Source: DAHUYF01 sp035623985 (GTDB lineage: Bacteria > Pseudomonadota > Alphaproteobacteria > ATCC43930 > CGMCC-115725). Taken from it: 64,000 bases of DNA. A model generated the notes under the pieces. It made no database searches, had not been told where the DNA came from, and saw nothing but the letters and a program-made list of their open reading frames with translations. The stretch covers positions 7,484-71,483 of the forward strand of contig DASPSJ010000052.1 of NCBI GenBank assembly GCA_035623985.1, in the 5' to 3' direction. Position numbers and translations under genes: made by a program. Shown piece by piece: positions 51,738 to 63,473 of the stretch. How positions within the stretch are numbered: the first letter of the stretch is position 1; each line of letters opens with the position of its first letter.

Positions 51738-53831
51738 GTGGAAGCAGAATCCCAAGTAACCCTGCGGCGGAAATGGCGCCGCGCGGCGGACCGCAAGGCG
51801 GTGCCCTGGCACGCCTACGACGTCGCGCTGCTGCGGCAGGCGGTCCTTGGCTCGCTGGCGAAATTCGATCCGCGGATCCAGATCCGCAACCCCGTCATGT
51901 TCGTCGTCTGGCTCGGCGCGCTGGTCGCCGCCGCCTTGACCGTGGACCCCTCGCTGTTCGGACCGTCGAGCGCAAGCTCCGCCTATAACGGCGTCGTGAC
52001 CCTGATCCTGCTGGTCACCGTTTGGTTCGCGAACGCCGCCGAAGCGCTGGCGGAGGGGCGAGGCAAGGCCAAGGCGGCGGCGCTGCGCCGGACCAAGACC
52101 GAGCTCACGGCAAACCGCCTGCTGCCGTCCGGGGAGACCGAACGGGTGCCCGCGGCCGCGGTGCGAAAGGGGGATCTCTTCCGGGTGGAGAAAACCGAGA
52201 CCGTCCCCGCCGATGGCGAGGTGATCGAGGGCGTGGGCTACGTCGACGAATCCGCCATCACCGGCGAATCCGCTCCGGTGCTCAAGGAGCCCGGCACCGA
52301 CATGTTCTCCGCCGTGACCGCCGGCACGGTGCTCATTTCGGATCGGCTGCTCGTCCGCGCTTCCGCCGACCCGGGCGAGAGCTTTCTCGACCGGATGATT
52401 CATCTGGTCGAGGGGGCCAAGCGGCAGAAGACGCCCAATGAAATCGCGCTGACGGTGCTGCTGGCGATCCTGACGCTGATCTTCGTCATCGTCGTGGCGG
52501 CGATGGCGCCGGTGGCGACCTACCTCGACGCCAGCATCAATGTCGCGGATCTGATCGCGCTGGTCGTGGCGCTGATCCCGACCACCATCGGCGCCCTGCT
52601 GTCGGCCATCGGCATCGCCGGCATCGACCGCACCATGCGGTTCAACGTGCTCGCCATGTCCGGCAAGGCGGTCGAGGCGGCGGGAGACGTGCGCACGCTG
52701 ATTCTCGACAAGACCGGCACGATCACCATGGGCAATCGCCAGGCGACCGAGTTCATTCCCTTGCAGAACGCCAGCGCCAAGGCGCTGGTTCAGGCGGCCT
52801 ATCTTGCCTCCTGCTTCGATACGACGCCGGAAGGGCGCACGATCGTCACCTTCGCCGAAAGGCTCGGGGCGCGCAGAGAGGAGCCGCTGGACAAGGCGCG
52901 GCGGCTCGATTTCTCGGCCGAGACCCGGATGAGCGGGTTGGATTTCGAGGACGGCCGCATCATCCGCAAAGGAGCGGTCAGTGCGGTCGTGCAGTACGTC
53001 GCCGAGCGATTCGGCGCGCCGGAGCCGCCGGACCTCAAAGCCGCCGCGGACGGCGTGGCGAAAAAAGGCGCGACGCCGCTCGCGGTCGCGGTCGGCGGCG
53101 ACATCCTCGGGGTGATCGCTCTCTCGGACGTTCCGAAGCCCGGCATCCGCAAGCGCATCGGCGAATTGCGCAAGATGGGGATCAGGACGGTGATGGTGAC
53201 CGGCGACAACCCGGTCACCGCCTTCGCGGTCGCCGCCCAGGCGGGAGTGGACGATTTCGTCGCCGAGGCAAAGCCCGAGGAAAAGCTCCGCCTGATCCGT
53301 CTCGAGCAGGCCCAAGGCCGGCTGGTGGCGATGACCGGCGACGGCACCAACGACGCCCCGGCCTTGGCCCAGGCGGATGTCGGCCTGGCGATGCATTCCG
53401 GCACCACGCCGGCCAAGGAGGCGGCGAACCTGATCGATCTCGATTCCGACCCGACCAAGCTCATCGACCTCGTCTGGATCGGCAAGCAGATGCTGATCAC
53501 GCGCGGGGCGCTGACGACCTTTTCGATCGCCAACGACGTGGCGAAATATTTCGCCATCATCCCCGCGATGTTCATTGCCGCTTTGCCCGGGCTCTCGGCC
53601 TTGAACGTCATGGGGCTGGCGACGCCGCACAGCGCGGTGCTGTCGGCGCTCATCTTCAACGCGCTGATCATTCCGCTGCTGATCCCCTTGGCGCTGCGCG
53701 GCGTCCGCTTCCTGCCGATCAGCGCCGAGCGGATGTTCTATCGGAACCTGATGATCTACGGCATCGGCGGGCTGATCGCGCCCTTCATCGGCATAAAGCT
53801 GATCGACCTGTCCCTTTCGCTGGCGCTTTGA
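51738..53831 (+). CDS. kdpB: KdpB, P-type ATPase subunit
   Basis: 697-aa catalytic subunit. The phosphorylation site is D324 in LILDKTGTITMGNRQ. The actuator motif is SAITGESAPVLK, the hinge MTGDGTNDAPALAQADVG, and the nucleotide-domain FSAETRMSGLDF matches the KdpB type. It couples ATP hydrolysis to K+ uptake through KdpA. GTG 51738 has a GGAGGAAC site. About seven TM segments. Confidence 0.97.
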   Translation: MEAESQVTLRRKWRRAADRKAVPWHAYDVALLRQAVLGSLAKFDPRIQIRNPVMFVVWLGALVAAALTVDPSLFGPSSASSAYNGVVTLILLVTVWFANAAEALAEGRGKAKAAALRRTKTELTANRLLPSGETERVPAAAVRKGDLFRVEKTETVPADGEVIEGVGYVDESAITGESAPVLKEPGTDMFSAVTAGTVLISDRLLVRASADPGESFLDRMIHLVEGAKRQKTPNEIALTVLLAILTLIFVIVVAAMAPVATYLDASINVADLIALVVALIPTTIGALLSAIGIAGIDRTMRFNVLAMSGKAVEAAGDVRTLILDKTGTITMGNRQATEFIPLQNASAKALVQAAYLASCFDTTPEGRTIVTFAERLGARREEPLDKARRLDFSAETRMSGLDFEDGRIIRKGAVSAVVQYVAERFGAPEPPDLKAAADGVAKKGATPLAVAVGGDILGVIALSDVPKPGIRKRIGELRKMGIRTVMVTGDNPVTAFAVAAQAGVDDFVAEAKPEEKLRLIRLEQAQGRLVAMTGDGTNDAPALAQADVGLAMHSGTTPAKEAANLIDLDSDPTKLIDLVWIGKQMLITRGALTTFSIANDVAKYFAIIPAMFIAALPGLSALNVMGLATPHSAVLSALIFNALIIPLLIPLALRGVRFLPISAERMFYRNLMIYGIGGLIAPFIGIKLIDLSLSLAL

Positions 53832-53843
53832 GGAGGTGGCGGC

Positions 53844-54464
53844 ATGCTGGGTATCCTGTTGCCGGCCTTGCGGGCCTCGCTGGTCACATGCGTACTGTGC
53901 GGCATCGCCTATCCCTTGGCGGTGACCGGGCTCGGACAATGGCTGCTGCCGTTCGAGGCGAACGGCAGCCTGGAGAAAGCGCCGGACGGCACGATCCTCG
54001 GCTCGCGTCTCATCGGCCAGGAATGGGCGGGGCCGGAGTGGTTTCACGGCCGTCCCTCGGCGACCACGGACACCGACCCGAACGACCCGACGAAGACCAT
54101 CGCGTCACCCTACAACGCCGCCGGCTCCACCGGGTCGAATCTCGGCCCGACCAGCAGGCAGCTCGTCGAGCGGCTGTCGGCGGATCGCGCGGCGCTCGAA
54201 GAAGCGCAGCCGGAACTCGCCGGCAGGTCTCTGCCCGCCGACATGCTGACGGCATCGGGCTCGGGCCTGGACCCGGACATCAGCCCCGCCGACGCCGCGC
54301 TCCAAACCCCTCGCGTGGCGCAGGCGCGCGGCGTTCCCATCGCGGCGATCGACGCGCTGGTGGCGCAGCACATCACGCCGCGCAGCCTCGGGCTTTTCGG
54401 CGAGCCGAGGGTCAATGTGCTGGCGCTCAATCTGGCGCTGCAGGCCGCAGTCCCAAAACGCTGA
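53844..54464 (+). CDS. kdpC: KdpC, K+-transporting ATPase subunit C
   Basis: 206 aa, one N-terminal TM helix and a periplasmic domain. Signatures: SRLIGQEWAGPEWFHGRPSA, YNAAGSTGSNLGPTS, SGSGLDPDISPADAALQTPR and ITPRSLGLFGEPRVNVLALN. ATG 53844 has GAGGAGG upstream, 12 bp after kdpB. No kdpD or kdpE follows in the window. Confidence 0.96.
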   Translation: MLGILLPALRASLVTCVLCGIAYPLAVTGLGQWLLPFEANGSLEKAPDGTILGSRLIGQEWAGPEWFHGRPSATTDTDPNDPTKTIASPYNAAGSTGSNLGPTSRQLVERLSADRAALEEAQPELAGRSLPADMLTASGSGLDPDISPADAALQTPRVAQARGVPIAAIDALVAQHITPRSLGLFGEPRVNVLALNLALQAAVPKR

Positions 54465-54531
54465 CCCGCGCCGGCGCGACGCCGGCCCCGGGGCTTGCTA
54501 GACTGCGAGCGCGCGTCCGAGGGAGGAAACC

Positions 54532-55383
54532 ATGGCGATCACGCTCGCCGCCGATGTGCGCTACGACGTCGCGATCGAAGACGTCGCCTATCAGCACCAG
54601 GAGGGCCGCGCGCTTTTGGCGCGGCTCTACCGGCCGAGCGGCGCCGGGCCGTTCCCGGCGGCGCTGCAGCTCCATGGCGGCGCCTGGGTCAACAAGGACC
54701 GCACCGACAACGACTACATCGCCAAGGCGCTGGCCCAAAGCGGCGTGCTGGTCGCCGCCATCGATTTCCGCCTGCCGCCGCAAGCGCCTTATCCCGCCGC
54801 GCTCGCCGACATCAACCTGGCGACGCGCTGGCTCAAGGCGCGCGTCCGCCACTACGGCGGCCGGCCCGACCGGGTCGGCATCTTCGGCACTTCGAGCGGC
54901 GGGCATCTGGCGCTGTTGACGGCAATGCGGCCCGAGGATCCCCGCTACCGGGCGCTGGCGCTGGCGGAGGCGCCGGAGGTGGATGCCACGGTGGCGTTCA
55001 CGATCTCCGGCTGGGGCGTGCTCGATCCGGTGCTGCGCTATGACCTTGCCAAGCGCGCGGGCAACCGGGATCTGGTCCGCAGTCACGACGCCTTCTGGGG
55101 GAGCGAAGCGGCGATGAGCGACGGCAGCCCGCCGGCGATCCTGGCCCGCGGCGAGCGCGTGCATCTGCCGCCGGCGCTGATCTTCCAGGGCGATGCCGAT
55201 GAATGGGTCCCGACCGAGACGGCGCGCGGGCTTGCCGAGGCCTGGCGCCGGGCGGGCGGCGTCGCCGAGCTGGTGCTTTATCCCGGCGCCAAGCACGGCT
55301 TCATGACCGGCAAGCCGGACGCCCCCTATGCCGGCAAGGCCGTCGCCGCGATGCGGGAGTTCATCCGCAAGCACGCGGAATAG
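54532..55383 (+). CDS. Alpha/beta hydrolase (esterase/lipase, HSL-like)
   Basis: 283 aa. Oxyanion motif LHGGAWVNKDR, nucleophile elbow GIFGTSSGGHLALL, acid in FQGDADEWVPTETA and His in YPGAKHGFMTG. The HGG-type oxyanion hole groups it with HSL/acetyl-esterase-like enzymes. No signal peptide. ATG 54532 has GGGAGGAAACC. Substrate unknown. It is the gene after kdpC, 67 bp away. Confidence 0.9.
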   Translation: MAITLAADVRYDVAIEDVAYQHQEGRALLARLYRPSGAGPFPAALQLHGGAWVNKDRTDNDYIAKALAQSGVLVAAIDFRLPPQAPYPAALADINLATRWLKARVRHYGGRPDRVGIFGTSSGGHLALLTAMRPEDPRYRALALAEAPEVDATVAFTISGWGVLDPVLRYDLAKRAGNRDLVRSHDAFWGSEAAMSDGSPPAILARGERVHLPPALIFQGDADEWVPTETARGLAEAWRRAGGVAELVLYPGAKHGFMTGKPDAPYAGKAVAAMREFIRKHAE

Positions 55384-55398
55384 GGAGCTGCAAAACTG

Positions 55399-55447
55399 CC
55401 GTGCGTCCTTCGAGACGCGGTCCTGCGGACCGCTCCTCAGGATGAGG
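55399..55447 (-). repeat. 49-bp palindromic repeat, copy A
   Basis: First of two inverted copies. It reads as the complement of copy B at 55493-55541 except for the hairpin tip, where GGTCC-TGC-GGACC replaces GGCGC-TTC-GCGCC. Both versions keep base pairing. The element carries the widespread CCTCATCCTGAGG signature of alphaproteobacterial intergenic repeats. Confidence 0.85.
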
Positions 55448-55492
55448 CGAGATCGAATCGGGCATCGTCGGTCGGTGCCATTCTCCGTGCTT

Positions 55493-55541
55493 CCTCATCC
55501 TGAGGAGCGGCGCGAAGCGCCGCGTCTCGAAGGACGCACGG
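55493..55541 (+). repeat. 49-bp palindromic repeat, copy B
   Basis: Second copy, in opposite orientation to copy A, 45 bp away. Together the two can form a large stem between the convergent esterase and glutaryl-CoA dehydrogenase genes, a natural bidirectional transcription stop. Confidence 0.85.
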
Positions 55542-55568
55542 CGTGTATGCACCGAGCGATGCCCGAGT

Positions 55569-56777
55569 TCAGAACGCCGCGATCCCGGTCTGGGCGCGGC
55601 CGAGGATGAGGGCGTGGATGTCGTGCGTGCCTTCATAGGTGTTGACGGTCTCGAGATTCATCACGTGGCGGATGACGTGATACTCGTCGACGATGCCGTT
55701 GCCGCCATGCATGTCGCGCGCCGCGCGCGCGATGTCGAGCGCCTTGCCGCAGGAATTGCGCTTCAGCATCGACACCATCTCGGGGCTCGCGCGATGCGCG
55801 TCCATGAGGCGGCCGAGACGCAGGCAGGAATGCAGCCCGATGGCGATCTCGGTCTGCATGTCGGCGAGCTTCTTCTGGATGAGCTGGGTTCCGGCGAGCG
55901 GCTTGCCGAAGGCGGTGCGGCTCAAGGTGTAGTCGCGCGCCGCGTGCCAGCAGAACTCGGCGGCGCCGAGCGCCCCCCAGGCGATGCCGTAGCGTGCGTT
56001 GTTGAGGCAGGAGAAGGGGCCTTTGAGGCCGCTCACCCCCGGCAGCAGGTTCTCGGCCGGCACGAAGACGTCGTCCATGACGATCTCGCCCGTGATCGAG
56101 GCGCGCAAGGAGAACTTGCCTTCGATCTTGGGCGTCGAGAGCCCCGTCATGCCGCGCTCGAGGATGAAGCCGCGGATGCCCTCCTCCTCGGTCTTGGCCC
56201 AGACCACCATGGTGTCGGCCACCGGCGAATTCGAGATCCACATCTTGGCGCCCTTGAGGAGGAAGCCGCCATCCACTTTGCGCGCGCGGCTCTTCATGCC
56301 GCCGGCGTCCGAGCCGTGATCGGGCTCGGTCAAGCCGAAGCAGCCGACATGCTCGCCGGTGGCGAGCTTCGGCAGGTATTTCTGGCGCTGCGCCTCGGTG
56401 CCGAAGGCGTAGATCGGATACATCACCAGCGAGGATTGCACCGACATCGCCGAGCGGTAGCCGCTGTCGACGCGCTCGATCTCGCGGGCGATGAGGCCGT
56501 AGCAGACATAGCCCACATTGGTGCAGCCATAGCCCTCGATGGTCGGACCCAAGAGGCCGAGCGCGCCCATCTCGTTCATGATCTCGCGATCGAAGCGCTC
56601 CTCGCGGAACGCGCTCTTGACCCGCGGCAGGAGCTTGCCCTGGGCGTAGGCGCGGGCGGCGTCGCGCACCATGCGCTCCTCCTCGGACAGCGCCTCTTCG
56701 AGCAGCAGCGGATCCCGCCAGTCGAAGGCCGGGTTGGCGCCTTCGGGCTCTGATTTGCGGGCGGCTTGCGGCGTCAT
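55569..56777 (-). CDS. Glutaryl-CoA dehydrogenase-like acyl-CoA dehydrogenase
   Basis: 402-aa FAD enzyme. FDWRDPLLLEEALSEEERMV, GCFGLTEPDHGSDAGGMKSR, KMWISNSPVADTMVVWAKTE, the Arg-containing FAD site TLSRTAFGKPLAGTQLIQKK and the C-terminal NTYEGTHDIHALILGRAQTG with the catalytic Glu are the glutaryl-CoA dehydrogenase pattern. It oxidises and decarboxylates glutaryl-CoA to crotonyl-CoA in lysine/tryptophan breakdown. ATG 56777 follows GGAGGAGGCG. It lies 20 bp after the RidA gene. Confidence 0.92.
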   Translation of the reverse strand: MTPQAARKSEPEGANPAFDWRDPLLLEEALSEEERMVRDAARAYAQGKLLPRVKSAFREERFDREIMNEMGALGLLGPTIEGYGCTNVGYVCYGLIAREIERVDSGYRSAMSVQSSLVMYPIYAFGTEAQRQKYLPKLATGEHVGCFGLTEPDHGSDAGGMKSRARKVDGGFLLKGAKMWISNSPVADTMVVWAKTEEEGIRGFILERGMTGLSTPKIEGKFSLRASITGEIVMDDVFVPAENLLPGVSGLKGPFSCLNNARYGIAWGALGAAEFCWHAARDYTLSRTAFGKPLAGTQLIQKKLADMQTEIAIGLHSCLRLGRLMDAHRASPEMVSMLKRNSCGKALDIARAARDMHGGNGIVDEYHVIRHVMNLETVNTYEGTHDIHALILGRAQTGIAAF

Positions 56778-56797
56778 CGGCGCCTCCTCCTCTCGGT

Positions 56798-57202
56798 TCA
56801 GGCGTCGGGAATGACGGCGGTCGATTCGATCTCCACCCGCGCCCGGTCGGCGACCAGCGCCCCGACTTCCACCAGCGTCATGGCCGGGTAGGTGCGGCCC
56901 ATGACGTCGCGATAGGCGGCGCCGACCTCGGCGATGCGCGCGAGATACTCCTGCCTGTCGAGCACGTACCAGGTCATGCGCGCGACATGCTCCGGCCCGG
57001 CGCCGGCGGCCGCCAGCACCGCCACCGTGTTGGCGAGCGCCTGGCGGAACTGCGCCACGAAATCATCGCTCTCGAACCGCTCCTCGGCGTTCCAGCCGAC
57101 CTGGCCCGCGACAAAGACCAGCGTGCCGCGGCCGACGACGCCGTTGGAATAGCCTTTGGGCCGTGCCCAGCCCGGCGGGTTCACCGAACGCAAGGCGCTC
57201 AT
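56798..57202 (-). CDS. RidA (YjgF/YER057c/UK114) family protein
   Basis: 134 aa. Family signatures: RGTLVFVAGQVGWNAEERFE, ALANTVAVLAAAGAGPEHVA, YPAMTLVEVGALVADRARVE with the conserved Arg in DRARVEIE. RidA members hydrolyse reactive enamine/imine intermediates made by PLP enzymes; a general-purpose or pathway-specific role is possible. ATG 57202 has GAGGGAGG. Likely one transcript with the glutaryl-CoA dehydrogenase. Confidence 0.92.
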   Translation of the reverse strand: MSALRSVNPPGWARPKGYSNGVVGRGTLVFVAGQVGWNAEERFESDDFVAQFRQALANTVAVLAAAGAGPEHVARMTWYVLDRQEYLARIAEVGAAYRDVMGRTYPAMTLVEVGALVADRARVEIESTAVIPDA

Positions 57203-57309
57203 CGCCGCCTCCCTCTTGCCGCGCTCCTCATAGGGCGAAAGCGGCCCATGGGCAACCCTCCCGCGCCGCGGCGGCGGCGGGTATGCTGGCGCCGGCGAGG
57301 GAGAGGGCG

Positions 57310-57516
57310 GTGGCCGGCAGGGGCGAGGTGATCTTCGAGTTCATCCGCATCGGCGGCGCGGTGAAGGTGACGGCGGTCGATGCCGCCACCGGCATCGAAG
57401 CCTCGATCGTCGGCGATCCGGCGGCCGGCGAGACGACGCTGAAGCGCCTGGCGCGGCGCAAGCTCGACTACGTCCTGGGCAAGCGGGCAAAGGAACGGCC
57501 GGAGGGAGATACTTGA
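57310..57516 (+). CDS. Small DUF6898-like protein
   Basis: 68 aa, all beta then helix: GEVIFEFIRIGGAVKVTAVD, TGIEASIVGDPAAGETTLKR, ARRKLDYVLGKR. The pattern fits the small DUF6898 family common in Rhodospirillales. GTG 57310 is chosen because GGGAGAGGGC precedes it; ATG 57283 is an in-frame alternative. Its stop codon lies inside the palindromic operator of the next gene. Function unknown. Confidence 0.72.
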   Translation: MAGRGEVIFEFIRIGGAVKVTAVDAATGIEASIVGDPAAGETTLKRLARRKLDYVLGKRAKERPEGDT

Positions 57517-57529
57517 CTCCGTCAAGTAT
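57509..57529. promoter_or_regulatory. Perfect 21-bp palindrome, probable MarR-type operator
   Basis: ATACTTGAC-TCC-GTCAAGTAT: two perfect 9-bp half-sites around 3 bp. It ends 30 bp before the MarR-GNAT start, the normal position for autoregulation. The 3-bp centre rules out an FNR box, which needs 4. Confidence 0.75.
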
Positions 57530-57559
57530 ATCGCGGAGCCTGTCCGCGGAGGTGCGGGC

Positions 57560-58486
57560 ATGGCGCAAGCGCGGCCGGACGCGCGGGTCGATGCGGTGCG
57601 CGGCTTCAACCGCTTCTACACGCAGAAGATCGGCGTGCTGCAGGAAGGGCTGCTGGCGAGCCCGTTCTCGCTCACCGAGGCGCGGCTGCTCTATGAGCTG
57701 GCGCAGCGCCGGGAGACGACGGCGAGCGGGCTCTGCCGCGACCTCGGCCTCGATGCCGGCTATGCCAGCCGCCTCCTGCGCCGCTTCGAGAAGCAGCAGC
57801 TCGTCGCCCGGACCCGCTCGGCCGAGGACGGAAGGCAAAGCCTGCTGGCGCTGACGGCGGCGGGCGGCGAGGCCTTCGCCGCGCTCAACCAGCGCTCACG
57901 CGACGCGGCGGCGGCGCTGCTCGGCGCGCTTTCCGAGACCGAGCAGGATCAGCTCGTGCAGGCGATGCACGGCATCGAGCGGCTGCTCGGCGGGAGCGGG
58001 GAAGCGGCGCCCTGCCGGCTGCGGCCGCACCGCCCGGGCGACATGGGCTGGGTCGTCTCGCGCCACGGCGCGATCTACGCCGAGGAGTTCGGCTGGGACG
58101 AGAGCTTCGAGGCGCTGGTGGCCAAGATCGTCGCCAAGTTCATCCGGCATCTCGACCCCGCGCGCGAGCGCTGCTGGATCGCCGAGCGCGACGGCGAGCG
58201 GGTGGGCTCGGTCTTCGTGGTGCAGCAGTCGCCGCGCGTGGCGAAGCTGCGGCTGCTGCTGGTGGAGTACTCGGCGCGCGGCACCGGCCTCGGCGCGCGG
58301 CTGGTCGACGAGGCCGTGCGCTTCGCCCGTGGCGCGGGATACCGCAAGCTCGGCCTGTGGACGCAAAGCATCCTGCTGCCCGCCCGGCGGATCTACGAAA
58401 AGGCGGGCTTCCGCCTGAAGCGCGAGGAGCCGCATCACAGCTTCGGCCAGGATCTCGTCGGCGAGTTCTGGGAGCTGAAGCTGTGA
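57560..58486 (+). CDS. MarR-GNAT fusion: winged-helix regulator with acetyltransferase domain
   Basis: 308 aa. Residues about 1-150 are a MarR domain (SLTEARLLYELAQRRETTAS, GLDAGYASRLLRRFEKQQLV, wing RTRSAEDGRQSLLALT). Residues about 155-308 are a GNAT domain with the acetyl-CoA loop LLLVEYSARGTGLGARLVDE and the C-terminal GLWTQSILLPARRIYEKAGF. Such fusions acetylate small molecules and may sense acetyl-CoA or the substrate. ATG 57560 has GGAGG at 8 bp. The palindrome just upstream is the likely binding site of its own product. Confidence 0.93.
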   Translation: MAQARPDARVDAVRGFNRFYTQKIGVLQEGLLASPFSLTEARLLYELAQRRETTASGLCRDLGLDAGYASRLLRRFEKQQLVARTRSAEDGRQSLLALTAAGGEAFAALNQRSRDAAAALLGALSETEQDQLVQAMHGIERLLGGSGEAAPCRLRPHRPGDMGWVVSRHGAIYAEEFGWDESFEALVAKIVAKFIRHLDPARERCWIAERDGERVGSVFVVQQSPRVAKLRLLLVEYSARGTGLGARLVDEAVRFARGAGYRKLGLWTQSILLPARRIYEKAGFRLKREEPHHSFGQDLVGEFWELKL

Positions 58487-58555
58487 GCGGGCGGAGGAGC
58501 GGACGGCCGACGGCCGGTGCGGCATCGGAGAATTGCCCGCACGGTGCGGGCTCTC

Positions 58556-58632
58556 GCGGTTGCCCGCGCGACCGAAGGTCGTCGCGCAGCAACCGCTGTC
58601 GCCCGCCGGCGCGACGCCGCGCGTCGCGCCGG
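58556..58632. repeat. Two strong hairpins before livH
   Basis: GCGGTTGC/GCAACCGC (58556-58596, with further pairing inside) is followed by CCGGCGCGACG-CCGCG-CGTCGCGCCGG (58606-58632, 11-bp perfect stem). No T-runs follow. They lie between the MarR-GNAT stop and the livH start and could attenuate read-through or be part of the hairpin-rich repeat class seen at 35324-35402. Confidence 0.6.
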
Positions 58633-58672
58633 CCTTGCCGCCTGGGATAGCGGCGCTTACCTTGGGCGGCAC

Positions 58673-61793
<3,121 letters not shown>

Positions 61794-61796
61794 GCC

Positions 61797-62509
<713 letters not shown>

Positions 62510-62513
<4 letters not shown>

Positions 62514-62893
62514 CGGCGGCGGCGGTGCTCGGCGCCTCGGCGGAGAGCTTCCTCGGCCTCACGCTGCTGCTGTTCGGCGCCGCCGCGCTCGCCACCGGCC
62601 GCGCGCTGGCGCTTTCCTGGCGCCCGGCCTGGCAGGCGCTGCCTTACGCGCTGCTGCTGGCGGCGGGCGACCGCTTCCTGCTCTATGCGCTCTTCGGCGG
62701 CGAGCTGCTGTCGGCGAGCGGCTATGGGCTGGCGGCGGCGATCCTGCTGCTGCTGGTGCTGGCGAGCTATCGGCGCACGCAAGCGCGGCTGATGGTGCGG
62801 CAATACCCCTGGCTTTACGAGCGCGCGGGGCCGTTCGGGTGGCGCGCGCGCGCAGCGCCGGAGGTCCAACCGCAGGAAGGGGCCGATGGTTGA
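62510..62893 (+). CDS. DUF6867-like membrane protein of the liv cluster
   Basis: 127 aa, about three TM helices (FLGLTLLLFGAAALATGRAL, ALPYALLLAAGDRFLLYALF, AAAILLLLVLASY), then VRQYPWLYERAGPFGWRARA, a conserved tail of the DUF6867 family found next to liv genes in Alphaproteobacteria. GTG 62510 overlaps the livF stop (GTGA). Possible accessory to the transporter; function not known. Confidence 0.82.
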
Positions 62894-62948
62894 GGAGGGC
62901 GGCCGGCTACTGGCGAAGCGATCCGAGCAGCCCCGAGGAGGAGACGCG

Positions 62949-63353
62949 ATGGCGATGCGCAGAAGAATCGACGGGCTTGCCGCCGGCATCGCCTTTTCAG
63001 CCGTCCTTCTTGCGGCCGCCGCCGCTGCCGCGCAACAGCCGAAGGATCTGGCGGAAATGGGCTTGGGAGCCAATTCCTGCGCGAGGTTCAGCGAGATGTA
63101 CGGGAATGATCCCGCATCGACCGAGACCACCTTCTTCACCTGGGCGCAGGGATTCATGTCCGCGATCAACCTGGTGCTCTTGGGGCGAGAGCATCAACGC
63201 AGCACGAACCTGGCGCTGTGGGACGTGGAGCGGCAGAAACGCCATATCCTGTCTTATTGCGCCGCCAATCCGTCGCGCGCCTATGACGAAGGCGTGTTCG
63301 ATCTCTTCGAGGCCATGAGGAAGGAGCAGGGACTGCCGAGCCTCGCGCGATGA
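62949..63353 (+). CDS. Small exported protein, Rap1a/Tai-like in outline
   Basis: 134 aa with a signal peptide (about 1-29, ending AAAAAAAAQQ). The mature part reads GANSCARFSEMYGNDPASTE, FFTWAQGFMSAINLVLLGRE, then KRHILSYCAANPSRAY: two Cys, helical, in the pattern of Rap1a/Tai-type small periplasmic proteins. ATG 62949 follows GAGGAGG. It lies between the liv ATPase block and the binding-protein gene; a role in transport is not established. Confidence 0.7.
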   Translation: MAMRRRIDGLAAGIAFSAVLLAAAAAAAQQPKDLAEMGLGANSCARFSEMYGNDPASTETTFFTWAQGFMSAINLVLLGREHQRSTNLALWDVERQKRHILSYCAANPSRAYDEGVFDLFEAMRKEQGLPSLAR

Positions 63354-63473
63354 TCCCGGCGGGACCGATCGCCGAGCCAAGCCGCGCGGGCAGGCGAAGG
63401 CGGTGACGGCCGGCCGCACCGCTTGCTAGAATTCGCACCGTCGGACAACAGGGAGACAGGGAGCAGCCAAGCC

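Noticed and set aside
57511..57527. Possible FNR/FixK box in ACTTGAC...GTCAAGT
   Set aside because: The half-sites are separated by 3 bp, not the 4 bp an FNR-type site needs; location before a MarR gene favours a MarR operator.
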